Below are positions 25,725-36,171 of a DNA stretch of 64,000 bases, piece after piece. The position numbers were made by a program, and so were the translations under genes. Source of the stretch: Alistipes provencensis (GTDB lineage Bacteria; Bacteroidota; Bacteroidia; Bacteroidales; Rikenellaceae); NCBI RefSeq assembly GCF_900083545.1, contig NZ_LT559262.1:3724834-3788833 (forward strand), read 5' to 3'. Within the stretch, counting starts at the first letter, position 1, and each line of letters opens with the position of its first letter. The notes under the pieces were generated by a model. It worked only from the letters and a program-made list of their open reading frames with translations. It was not told the DNA's origin and ran no database searches.

Positions 25725-25753
25725 AATGCCCCTGCTCGGTGAGCAGGGGCATT
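25725..25753. terminator. Bidirectional intrinsic terminator
   Basis: Perfect 13-bp stem AATGCCCCTGCTC / GAGCAGGGGCATT with a 3-base loop, followed by TTCGTTTTC, between convergent kduD (+) and the ABC-F gene (-). Confidence 0.85.
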
Positions 25754-25772
25754 TTCGTTTTCGATGCGGAGA

Positions 25773-27868
<2,096 letters not shown>

Positions 27869-29713
27869 ATGGAACAAACAAAAGTGCGGGAGTTGCAGGA
27901 TGTCGTGATACGCTTCTCGGGCGATTCGGGCGACGGAATGCAGCTTACGGGCACGCTCTTTTCCGACACTTCGGCGCTGCTGGGGAACGGCATCTCGACC
28001 TTCCCCGACTACCCGGCCGAAATCCGCGCCCCGCAGGGAACCGTGGCGGGCGTCTCGGGATTCCAGGTACATTTCGGCGACCACCGTGAGCTCAACCCCG
28101 GCGATTACTGCGACGTGCTGGTGGCCATGAACCCCGCGGCGCTCAAGGCCAACCGCAAGTGGCTCAAGGCCGGTGCCACGGTCATCCTCGACGGAGACTC
28201 GCTCACCGAGGAGCATCTCAAAAAGGCGGGGTTCGCAACGCTGGACCCGCTGGAGGAGCTCAAGCTCGACGAGTACAACGTCGTGATCCCCGACATTACG
28301 TCCATGACACGCGAGGCGCTCAAAGAGACCGGACTCGACAACAAGGCGGTGGTCAAGTGCAAGAACATGTTCGCACTGGGCATCTGCTTCTGGCTGTTCG
28401 ACCGTCCGGAAGATTACGCCCTCAAATACCTCGACGGCAAGTTCGCCAAGAAGAACCCCGCCGTGGCCGAGGCCAACAAACTGGCCATCGCCGCAGGTTA
28501 TAACTACGCGGCCAACACCCACCAGTTCGCCAACAACTACACCGTGGCCCCGGCTCCCCGCGAAAAGGGCACCTACCGCTCGATCAACGGCAACGTCGCC
28601 ACGGCATGGGGACTGTGCGCCGCCGCCGAGAAGGCCGGACTGCCGCTCTTCTGCGGTTCGTACCCCATCACCCCGGCGACGGTGATCCTCGAGGAGCTGG
28701 CCAAGCGCAAGGACCTCGGCGTGAAGACCGTGCAGGCCGAGGACGAGATCGCGGGCATCTGCACCGCCATCGGAGCCGCCTTTGCGGGTAACTTCGCCGT
28801 GACGACCACCTCGGGACCGGGCCTGTCGCTCAAGAGCGAGGCGCTGGGTCTGGCCGTGATGACCGAACTGCCGCTCGTGGTGGTGGACGTACAGCGCGGA
28901 GGACCCTCGACGGGACTCCCGACCAAGACCGAACAGAGTGACTTGGCGCAGGCGCTCTACGGCCGCAACGGCGAATGCCCGGTGATCGTCGTGGCCGCAT
29001 CGTCGCCCAGCGACTGCTTCCACTACGCATTCGAGGCCGGACGCCTCGCCATGGAGCACATGACGCCCGTCATCCTGCTCACCGACGGATTCATCGCCAA
29101 CGGTTCGGAGCCGTGGCGCATCCCGCAGATGAAGGACTACCCCGCCATCCAGCCCCCGATCGTCGACAAAGCTCCCGAAGGCGGATTCATGCCTTATGTG
29201 CGCAACGAGAAACTGGCCCGCGGCTGGGCGTTCCCCGGCAAGGTGGGACTGGAGCACCGCGTGGGCGGACTGGAGAAGGACTGCGTGAAGGGCTGTATCT
29301 CGCACGACCCGGCCAACCACCAGAAGATGACGCACGCACGCGCCGAGAAGGTGGCCAAAGCCGCCGAGGACATTCCGGCCCAGACCGTTTACGGCGAGGC
29401 CGAGGGCGACCTGCTGGTCGTAGGCTGGGGCGGCACGCGCGGCCATCTGCAAAATGCCGTGGACGAGATGCGCAAAGAGGGCAAGAAGGTTTCGCTGTGC
29501 CATTTCAACTACATCAACCCGCTGCCGAAGGGCGTGCGCGGGATTTTTGCGAAATTCCGGAAGATCGTCGTCTGCGAGCTGAACGAAGGCCAGTTCGCCA
29601 ACTACCTGCGCCAGAACTTCCAAGAGTTCCCCTACGACCAGTACAACAAGTGCGAGGGACTGCCCTTCACGGTTGTAGAGCTTAAAAAGAAATTCGAATC
29701 CTTACTGAAGTAA
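27869..29713 (+). CDS. korA: 2-oxoacid:ferredoxin oxidoreductase, fused gamma-alpha subunit (KorA-like)
   Basis: With KorB it oxidatively decarboxylates a 2-oxoacid, probably 2-oxoglutarate, to the acyl-CoA using ferredoxin. Residues 1-190 are the gamma (CoA-binding, POR_N-gamma) domain (RFSGDSGDGMQLTGTLFSDT, PQGTVAGVSGFQVHFGD), and about 225-614 the alpha domain (FCGSYPITPATVILEELAKR, QAEDEIAGICTAIGAAFAGN, TTSGPGLSLKSEALGLAVMT). The fusion and 614-aa length are usual in Bacteroidetes. Substrate choice between 2-oxoglutarate and branched-chain oxoacids cannot be read directly. korB follows after 2 bases. Confidence 0.92.
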   Translation: MEQTKVRELQDVVIRFSGDSGDGMQLTGTLFSDTSALLGNGISTFPDYPAEIRAPQGTVAGVSGFQVHFGDHRELNPGDYCDVLVAMNPAALKANRKWLKAGATVILDGDSLTEEHLKKAGFATLDPLEELKLDEYNVVIPDITSMTREALKETGLDNKAVVKCKNMFALGICFWLFDRPEDYALKYLDGKFAKKNPAVAEANKLAIAAGYNYAANTHQFANNYTVAPAPREKGTYRSINGNVATAWGLCAAAEKAGLPLFCGSYPITPATVILEELAKRKDLGVKTVQAEDEIAGICTAIGAAFAGNFAVTTTSGPGLSLKSEALGLAVMTELPLVVVDVQRGGPSTGLPTKTEQSDLAQALYGRNGECPVIVVAASSPSDCFHYAFEAGRLAMEHMTPVILLTDGFIANGSEPWRIPQMKDYPAIQPPIVDKAPEGGFMPYVRNEKLARGWAFPGKVGLEHRVGGLEKDCVKGCISHDPANHQKMTHARAEKVAKAAEDIPAQTVYGEAEGDLLVVGWGGTRGHLQNAVDEMRKEGKKVSLCHFNYINPLPKGVRGIFAKFRKIVVCELNEGQFANYLRQNFQEFPYDQYNKCEGLPFTVVELKKKFESLLK

Positions 29714-29715
29714 CC

Positions 29716-30747
29716 ATGGCAGACTACAAATACACCCCTGCGGATTTCAAGAGCGACCAAGAGGTACGCTGGTGCCCCGGATGCGGCGACCACGCCATTC
29801 TGAACGCCGTACAGCGCGCGCTGCCCGAGATTGCCGACGCGCTCGACACCCCACACAACCTGTTCACGTTCGTCTCGGGCATCGGCTGCTCGTCGCGTTT
29901 CATCTACTACATGAAGACCTACGGATTCCACTCCGTGCACGGACGCGCCAACGCCGTGGCGACGGGCGTCAAGACCGCCAACCCGCGCCTCTCGGTGTGG
30001 GTCACCACAGGCGACGGCGACTCGCTGGCCATCGGCGGCAACCACTTCATCCACGCCATCCGCCGCAATGTGGACCTGAACGTCATCCTGTTCAACAACG
30101 AGATCTACGGCCTCACCAAAGGCCAGTACTCCCCCACCTCGAAGCTGGGCAAGATCACCAAGACCTCGCCTTACGGCACGGTCGAGAAGCCGTTCAACCC
30201 CGGCGAACTGGTGATCGGCGCCAAAGGCACGTTCTTCGCCCGTTCGATCGACATGGAGGTCCAACTTTCGAAGGAATGCATGGTCGCCGCCGCCAAGCAC
30301 AAGGGCATGTCGGTGATCGAGGTCTTGCAGAACTGCGTGATCTTCAACGACAAGACCCACTACGACTTCGCCGCCGACAAGGCCACGCGCGCCGAGCGCA
30401 CCGTAACGCTGCGCCACGGCGAGAAGATGCTCTTCGGCGCCAACCGGGAGAAGGGCATCGTGTTCGAGAACATGAAGTTGAAGGTGGTGACCGTGGGTCA
30501 GGACGGCTATACGCTGGACGACGTGCTGACGCACGACGCCCACGAACGCGACACGACGCTGCACTCGATGCTGGCAGCCATGAAGTACCCCGACTATCCG
30601 GTCGCCGTAGGTGTGATCCGCGAGGTCGAGGACGACTCGGTCTACGACCTCGCGGTGGAGCGTCAGGTCGAGGAGGTGAAAGCCGCGAGCAAGATTCACT
30701 GTGTGGACGACCTGCTGCGTTCGGGCTCCACATGGGAGGTGGAATAA
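29716..30747 (+). CDS. korB: 2-oxoacid:ferredoxin oxidoreductase, beta (thiamine diphosphate) subunit
   Basis: TPP-binding catalytic subunit paired with KorA. N-terminal VRWCPGCGDHAILNAVQRAL contains the CPGCGDH signature; the TPP/Mg motif is GDGDSLAIGGNHFIHAIRRN followed by LFNNEIYGLTKGQ. 343 aa, normal. No separate ferredoxin or KorC subunit is encoded nearby, in line with two-gene Kor systems of Bacteroidetes. A terminator lies 30 bases downstream. Confidence 0.94.
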   Translation: MADYKYTPADFKSDQEVRWCPGCGDHAILNAVQRALPEIADALDTPHNLFTFVSGIGCSSRFIYYMKTYGFHSVHGRANAVATGVKTANPRLSVWVTTGDGDSLAIGGNHFIHAIRRNVDLNVILFNNEIYGLTKGQYSPTSKLGKITKTSPYGTVEKPFNPGELVIGAKGTFFARSIDMEVQLSKECMVAAAKHKGMSVIEVLQNCVIFNDKTHYDFAADKATRAERTVTLRHGEKMLFGANREKGIVFENMKLKVVTVGQDGYTLDDVLTHDAHERDTTLHSMLAAMKYPDYPVAVGVIREVEDDSVYDLAVERQVEEVKAASKIHCVDDLLRSGSTWEVE

Positions 30748-30776
30748 TCTGTTTTTCCACAGCTGAAACACCTCGG

Positions 30777-30809
30777 GACGCTGAAAAATATTTTTCAGCG
30801 TCTCTTTTT
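30777..30809 (+). terminator. Intrinsic terminator of korAB
   Basis: 12-bp stem GACGCTGAAAAA / TTTTTCAGCGTC followed by a run of seven Ts. Confidence 0.9.
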
Positions 30810-30820
30810 TTGCTCCGGAT

Positions 30821-30851
30821 TTTGCAGAATAAAAAAATCCGATTATCTTTG
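30821..30851 (+). promoter_or_regulatory. Promoter of tRNA-Ala
   Basis: TTTG (30821-30824), 19 bases, TATCTTTG (30844-30851): exact consensus, 10 bases before the tRNA. Confidence 0.75.
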
Positions 30852-30861
30852 CAACCGCAAT

Positions 30862-30935
<74 letters not shown>

Positions 30936-30936
30936 C

Positions 30937-30972
30937 AAAAAGAGACCGTCACGATGTGACGGTCTCTTTTTT
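30937..30972 (+). terminator. Intrinsic terminator of tRNA-Ala
   Basis: 15-bp stem AAAAAGAGACCGTCA / TGACGGTCTCTTTTT with loop CGATG and T-run, starting 2 bases after the tRNA. Confidence 0.92.
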
Positions 30973-31202
30973 CGGTTTTGGCGGTCACTCCGTAACCGGG
31001 ATATTGCCGGCCGCAGATGCCCGCCCACGAAGCACAGGCGCTTGATGTTGCCGAGGTTGACACACCGCCCGGCATACCCGGCCAGCCGCCGGGCTAAAGT
31101 TCCCGGGCTCTCGGGGACCGCGTGTGCAACGCCGTGCTGAAAAAGAGCTCGACGTTCGCGGAAAATAAATCGGACGGCCCCGCGGCAGACGGATTATTTT
31201 CG

Positions 31203-31210
31203 TATATTTG
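31203..31210 (+). promoter_or_regulatory. -7 box of the glycosyltransferase gene
   Basis: TATATTTG, about 72 bases before the ATG at 31282. The rest of 30973-31281 shows no convincing gene; an open frame from 31122 runs across this promoter and is not a plausible N-terminus. Confidence 0.45.
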
Positions 31211-31281
31211 GTGTCGTAACGACTCGTTCGGCTCGATGTCGAACCTGATAAATAGAGCTCCAAATACAGGCGTCACTTATC

Positions 31282-32054
31282 ATGATACCGAAGAAAATTC
31301 ATTGTTGCTGGCTGGGGGGGGGAATTATCCTCCCAAAATACAGGAGTGCATCGAATCTTGGCGGCGGGTGCTGCCCGATTACGAAATCATCGTCTGGGAT
31401 ACGAGCCGATTCGATGTCCGTTCGGTACCGTGGGTCCGGAGAGCTTTCAGGCTCAAGAAATATGCCTTTGCGGCCGACTATATCCGCCACTACGCGCTCT
31501 ACACCGAAGGCGGTATCTATCTGGACATGGATATCGAGGTCCGCAAACCTTTCGACGAACTGCTCACCGCATCGCAGCTCTTTGCCGTGGTCGAGGTCAA
31601 CGAAGAGGTGCTTGCCCGCAATATCGAGGACGGTCTGCTGGACCGGGAAGGACACCTGCTGACCAGAAAGCCCCGCTATAATCTGGGATTGGGAATCCAA
31701 TCGGCAGCTTTCGGCAGCGAAGCCGGGCACCCCTATCTCCGCAAATGCCTCGACTGGTACGAAAGTCACCGCTTCCGGGACAACGACGGCCAATCCTACT
31801 ACGGCAACGTAATCGCCCCCGACATCATGGCTTGGGCAGCCGTCCCCTACGGATTCCGCTACCGCGACGAGGAACAGTCGCTTGCCGACGGAATGCATGT
31901 ATATCCCTCGCATTATGTGGCCGGATGGCCGGAACGCGCCTGCGACGGCAACTATGCCATACACCACTGTATCGGAAGCTGGCGGATAAAACGCAAAAAA
32001 TGGTATTCCCGCTGGTGGAAAGGCATGATGCGCCGGTTCGGACTGCACAAATAA
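31282..32054 (+). CDS. Glycosyltransferase (capsule/LPS type, DXD sugar-binding) with a frame break at a G9 tract
   Basis: Adds a sugar in surface polysaccharide synthesis. The family start MIPKKIHCCWLGGG is read from the ATG at 31282, but after nine Gs (31314-31322) the rest continues in another frame: PPKIQECIESWRRVLPDYE, the donor-binding FAADYIRHYALYTEGGIYLD then MDIEVRKPF with the DxD motif, and ending near IHHCIGSW. Ten Gs would join the two halves into one protein of about 257 aa. As read, the first frame yields a 126-aa aberrant peptide. Explanations are slipped-strand phase variation (the OFF state), a fixed frameshift, or a homopolymer sequencing error. No other glycosyltransferase or capsule gene is adjacent. 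Confidence 0.8.
31314..31322 (+). repeat. Poly-G tract (G9) in the glycosyltransferase N-terminus
   Basis: Nine consecutive Gs encode the GGG of the conserved WLGGG motif. The length is one short of what keeps the gene in frame. Confidence 0.85.
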
Positions 32055-32061
32055 CCTGCAA

Positions 32062-32099
32062 AACCATCCGCCGCAGCTCTTCGGTTGCGGCGGATGGTT
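32062..32099. terminator. Hairpin between convergent glycosyltransferase and HTCS genes
   Basis: 14-bp perfect stem AACCATCCGCCGCA / TGCGGCGGATGGTT, 8 bases after the glycosyltransferase stop and 21 bases from the end of the HTCS gene. It has no long T-run, so it is a probable bidirectional terminator or 3'-end stabiliser. Confidence 0.65.
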
Positions 32100-32119
32100 C
32101 GTAACAGGGATTGCGTTAC

Positions 32120-35100
32120 TCAACCTCGCCGAGACGCACTTCGTCTCGATTGCGGGACTTGGCTCGGGCTCTCGCCGAAATGTTTTTTGAAGACCGTGCT
32201 GAAATATTTGGCGTCGGAGAAGCCCGCCAGCACCGCCACCTCGGCCACGGAGTGGTCGGCAGACTGCAACAACTCGTAGGCCCGGCGCAGGCGGATGCCG
32301 CGGATGAAGTCGCTGGGCGACTGTCCGGCCAGCGCACGCAGTTTTTCGTACATCAGCGTCCGGCTGACAGCCATCTCGCGGCACAGGTCGTTGATCGAAA
32401 AGGCGCTGTCGGAGAGGTTCGCGGCCACGACCTCAATACTGCGGCGCAGGAAATCGTTGTCGATGCCGTTGATGGCCGGGGCGACCTCGGAAGCCTCTCC
32501 CGGAGATGCCATGCGCTCGACAACGGCATTGCCCTGCTCGCGGATGATGCGGCGGGTCTGCATCAGGTTGTTGAGCTTCATGTGCAGCACGTCGATGCTG
32601 AAAGGCTTGGTGATGTAGTCGTTGGCGCCCGATTCGAAACCGCTCAGGATGCTCTCCTGCCGGGTGCAGGCCGTGAGCAGGATGACGAACAGGTGCGACG
32701 TGGCGATGTCGCCCTTGAGACGCGCACAGAGTTCGATGCCGGAGATCCCGCCGCCCATCATGACGTCCGAGATCACGATGTCCACGCTGTGCCCGGCGAG
32801 GAAGGCCAGCGCCTCCTCGCCCGACGCCACGGCATAGACCTTATAATCCGACGAGAGCGAATAGGAAAGGTAGCTGCGCATGTCGGCGTTGTCCTCGACG
32901 ACCAGCACGCGGTCCATGCCCTCGCAAAGCTCCTCGCCGCCACCGGGCTCCCCCTCCGGCACCGGGTCCGGGCCTTTCGGAACGGCCACTGCGGCCTCGG
33001 CCGGGGCCTCGACGCAGGGCAGCGTCAGCCGGAAGACGGTGCCCTCGCCCTCGCGGCTGTCGAAGGCCAGCGTACCTTTCATGCGGCCCACCAGCCGGCG
33101 GGTGATGACCAGCCCCACCCCGCTGCCGATCTCTCCGGTCTGCACGGCGTTCTGCGAACGGTAGAACTTGCGGAAAATATGCTTGCGGTCGCCTTCGGCG
33201 ATGCCGATGCCCGTGTCGCAGACTTCGAAAACGAGTTTTTTGCCGCTGCGCGACAGCCGCACGGTGACCCGGCCGCCGCGGGGCGTATACTTCACGGCAT
33301 TCGACAGAAGGTTGTCGAGCACATGGTTGAATTTGTCGAAATCGACCATGACGACGACCCCGTCCGTTCCGTCCTCCAGACAGAGCGTCACCCCCTTGCG
33401 GGCGGCCATCGGTTCGAACTCGTCGCATTTCCGGCGCAGGAGCTTCCCGGGGCAGACTGCCGAAGGCACGACCGCCGAGGCCGCGATCTCCATCTTGTGA
33501 ATATCCAGCAATCCCTGCACCATCGAGAAGAGTTTTTCGCAGTTCTGCCGGGCCAGATCGAGGCAGTAGGCGCCCTGCTCGCTCAGCGTCTCGCGGCTCA
33601 GGTCGCGCAGGGGTGCGATCACGAGCGACAGCGGCGTGCGGATGTCGTGGGCGATGTCGATGAACAGCGAGAGTTTCTCGTCCATGTGCCGGCGCTCCTG
33701 CCGGCGCTGCCACCAGCGGGCCGCGGCACAGAGCAATGCCAACAGCGCCAGCAGGTAGACGGCCATCGCCGTGCCCGTGGCCCACCACGGCGGCAGGACC
33801 CGGAGTCCGATCGCCCGCTCCACCAGCACGGCGCGGCTCTCCTTGTCGATACACCGCACGCGGAAACGATATTCCCCCGGAGGAATGTTCGTGTACTCCG
33901 CCCCGCTGTAACTGCCCGCCGGGAGCCACTTCCCGTCGAAGCCCTCGAGGCGATAGGTATAAAGGTATTTGTCCGAATGGTAGAGGTCCAGCGCCGTGAA
34001 TCCGAACGAGAAGGTGTTCTGGCGGTGGCGCAGGCGGATGTGCTCCACCCGGTCGATCGGAGCCGTCAGCACGCCGGGGGCCGACTGCGCCGTGACGGGT
34101 TCGTAGAAGAGCCTAAACTCCGTGAAGCGGAACTCCACCTTCGGGGAGGCCGGGCGGATGACCTGCGGGTCGAAGAGCAGGCATCCGGCGATGCTGCCGA
34201 AGGCAATGCGGCCGTCGCGCAGCGTACAGCCCGACGAAAAGACGAACTGGCTGACGGGCGGCTGCCCGATGTTGAACAGCAGACGCCGTTCGCGCGGATC
34301 GAAACAGCAGATGCCGCCGTCGGTGCTGATCCAGAGGTTCCCGGCGCGGTCCTGCTGGATGCTGAAGATGAAATTCGACGGCAGGCCGTCCTCCATCGTG
34401 AAGTTGCGCACCGTCCCGTCGCCGAGGTCGAAGAGGTTCAGTCCTCCGCCCGAAGTTCCGAACCAGAGTTCGTCGCCGAGCGCGATGCTGTTGTAGATAA
34501 AGCTGTTGGAACGCACGCCGTAGTCGTCCGGATCGGCGAACAGGCGGCGGAAAGTGCCGTTGCGGCGGTTCAGCAGGCAGAAGCCCCGTGTGGTGTTGAC
34601 CATGAGCCGGTCGGCATCGACCCGCACGACGGAGTTGACGCCCCGGATGTCGTAAGCGGTCTGCCCGCCGCCGTGCAGACACGTCAGGCGGTTGTTCAGG
34701 CCCCCGAACCAGACATTGCCGTCGTCGTCGACCAGCGAGGCGTAGATGCAGTCGGCCCGGGAGCCGCCCCCGAGCGAACGGACCGACCGCACGACGCGAC
34801 CGCCCCCGCGTTTGTCGAGCAGATGGACGCCCGTGCTGTATCCGCCGCACCAGACCCGCCCGTCGGTCGTCTCGCAGAGTGTCAGGTAGGTGTTGTCGTC
34901 GCGGATGAGCTGGCTCCAGCGGTTCTCGCGCACCCGCCACAGGCTCACGCCGTGGTTGGTGGCAAACCACATGTCGCCGTCGCGGTCCTCCAGCACGGCG
35001 TTGACATGATTGTCGCCCAGCGACTGCCCGGGGTCGCCGAAAGGCGTCCGGGAGATCAGGCAGAATTTGTCCGAAACATCGACCAGCGAGATGCCGCCCG

Positions 35101-36079
35101 TATAGGTGGCCACCCAGACGTGTTCGCCGTCGGGCAGCAGGTCGTAGACGCCGTTGCCCCTGAGCTGGCCGCCGAACTCCTCGTTCTCCGAGAGGTAGCG
35201 CGCCGCACGCCGGGCCTGCAGGTCGAGCAGGTAGACGCCGCCGCCGTCGATCCCCGCCAGCAGTTTGTCGCCGCCCATCGGCCGGATCACGCGGATCGGG
35301 CTGGCGGGAATGTGCCGCAGCCACGGAGCCCCGGCCTCGCGCCCTGCCGTGAGGTCCCACAACCGCAGTCCCGAACCGAAAGTCCCCGCCCAGAGCAAGC
35401 CGCTCCGGCTATCGTAATAGATCGACGTCACGTTGTGCTCCGCCAGTATGCGCTCACCGTCGGAAAGGGGTGTGCCGCCCGACAGCAGGGAAATGCCCTC
35501 ATTCGTCCCGACGGCCAGATTGTCGTCGGCGAGGGGCACGATGCAGTTGACGTTGTGTCCTGCCAGACGGAGGGAGGTATGTTCCCGGTCGGGCGAGAAG
35601 GTCCGGGCGTCGGCTTCGAGAAGCCCCGCGGTCGTGCCGAGCCACAGCCGGCCGGCGGCATCGAAGAAGATGTCGTTGAGCAGCACCCCGGGATCGTAGT
35701 CCGGCAGGTTGAGCCGCTGTTCGAAGGAGTCGGACCAAGGGTTGTAGCAGAAGAGTTTGCCGCTGTCGGTAAAGACCCACAGACGCCCCTCGCGGTCGAT
35801 GCGCAGGGCCGTCTGGTGGCCGTCGCCGTCGGTCAGCAGTTCGGAGCCGACCAGCGGGTAATAGCGTACCGAACGGCCGTCGAAACGGCTCGCACCCGTG
35901 CGGGTGACCATCCACACATAGCCGTCGGCGTCTTTGGCCACGTTGAACACGGCCCGCCCGTCGAGCGAACGCAGCGGAGCGGGCGTCGTGCCCCTCGGGA
36001 CATCGGCGGGAGCCGCGGAAAGCCCCGGAACGAGGCACCCCAGCAGCAGCGCCAACAGCAGGTATCTGAGTCTCTTCAT
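32120..36079 (-). CDS. Hybrid two-component system regulator (HTCS) of the polysaccharide utilization locus
   Basis: Single-protein sensor, kinase and transcription factor. Signal peptide (RYLLLALLLGCLVPGLSA), about 700 residues of periplasmic beta-propeller repeats (Reg_prop) and a Y_Y_Y domain, a transmembrane helix near 770-792, HisKA with His811 (DIAHDIRTPLS), HATPase_c (NLLSNAVKYTPRGG; GSGVGLVITRRL), a receiver domain with Asp1105 (DIVISDVMMGG), and a C-terminal AraC HTH (ISLNDLCREM-like INDLCREMAVSRTLMYEKLR; VAVLAGFSDAKYFSTVFKKH). 1319 aa, typical. It lies 92 bases downstream of the GH3 gene on the same strand and is divergent from susC, so it most likely senses an oligosaccharide of this locus in the periplasm and activates susC. 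Confidence 0.95.
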   Translation of the reverse strand: MKRLRYLLLALLLGCLVPGLSAAPADVPRGTTPAPLRSLDGRAVFNVAKDADGYVWMVTRTGASRFDGRSVRYYPLVGSELLTDGDGHQTALRIDREGRLWVFTDSGKLFCYNPWSDSFEQRLNLPDYDPGVLLNDIFFDAAGRLWLGTTAGLLEADARTFSPDREHTSLRLAGHNVNCIVPLADDNLAVGTNEGISLLSGGTPLSDGERILAEHNVTSIYYDSRSGLLWAGTFGSGLRLWDLTAGREAGAPWLRHIPASPIRVIRPMGGDKLLAGIDGGGVYLLDLQARRAARYLSENEEFGGQLRGNGVYDLLPDGEHVWVATYTGGISLVDVSDKFCLISRTPFGDPGQSLGDNHVNAVLEDRDGDMWFATNHGVSLWRVRENRWSQLIRDDNTYLTLCETTDGRVWCGGYSTGVHLLDKRGGGRVVRSVRSLGGGSRADCIYASLVDDDGNVWFGGLNNRLTCLHGGGQTAYDIRGVNSVVRVDADRLMVNTTRGFCLLNRRNGTFRRLFADPDDYGVRSNSFIYNSIALGDELWFGTSGGGLNLFDLGDGTVRNFTMEDGLPSNFIFSIQQDRAGNLWISTDGGICCFDPRERRLLFNIGQPPVSQFVFSSGCTLRDGRIAFGSIAGCLLFDPQVIRPASPKVEFRFTEFRLFYEPVTAQSAPGVLTAPIDRVEHIRLRHRQNTFSFGFTALDLYHSDKYLYTYRLEGFDGKWLPAGSYSGAEYTNIPPGEYRFRVRCIDKESRAVLVERAIGLRVLPPWWATGTAMAVYLLALLALLCAAARWWQRRQERRHMDEKLSLFIDIAHDIRTPLSLVIAPLRDLSRETLSEQGAYCLDLARQNCEKLFSMVQGLLDIHKMEIAASAVVPSAVCPGKLLRRKCDEFEPMAARKGVTLCLEDGTDGVVVMVDFDKFNHVLDNLLSNAVKYTPRGGRVTVRLSRSGKKLVFEVCDTGIGIAEGDRKHIFRKFYRSQNAVQTGEIGSGVGLVITRRLVGRMKGTLAFDSREGEGTVFRLTLPCVEAPAEAAVAVPKGPDPVPEGEPGGGEELCEGMDRVLVVEDNADMRSYLSYSLSSDYKVYAVASGEEALAFLAGHSVDIVISDVMMGGGISGIELCARLKGDIATSHLFVILLTACTRQESILSGFESGANDYITKPFSIDVLHMKLNNLMQTRRIIREQGNAVVERMASPGEASEVAPAINGIDNDFLRRSIEVVAANLSDSAFSINDLCREMAVSRTLMYEKLRALAGQSPSDFIRGIRLRRAYELLQSADHSVAEVAVLAGFSDAKYFSTVFKKHFGESPSQVPQSRRSASRRG

Positions 36080-36171
36080 CCGGATTTACGGTCGGAACGG
36101 AGCGTCGTTCCGACCGGACAAAGATAGCGCGAATCGGCCGGAAAAGCAAACCGGACTCCCGGAGGAAGGCG

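Noticed and set aside
31122..31281. N-terminal extension of the glycosyltransferase frame starting at 31122
   Set aside because: It runs across a -7 box and encodes no family-like sequence, while the true N-terminus (MIPKKIHCCWLGGG) lies in the neighbouring frame from 31282.
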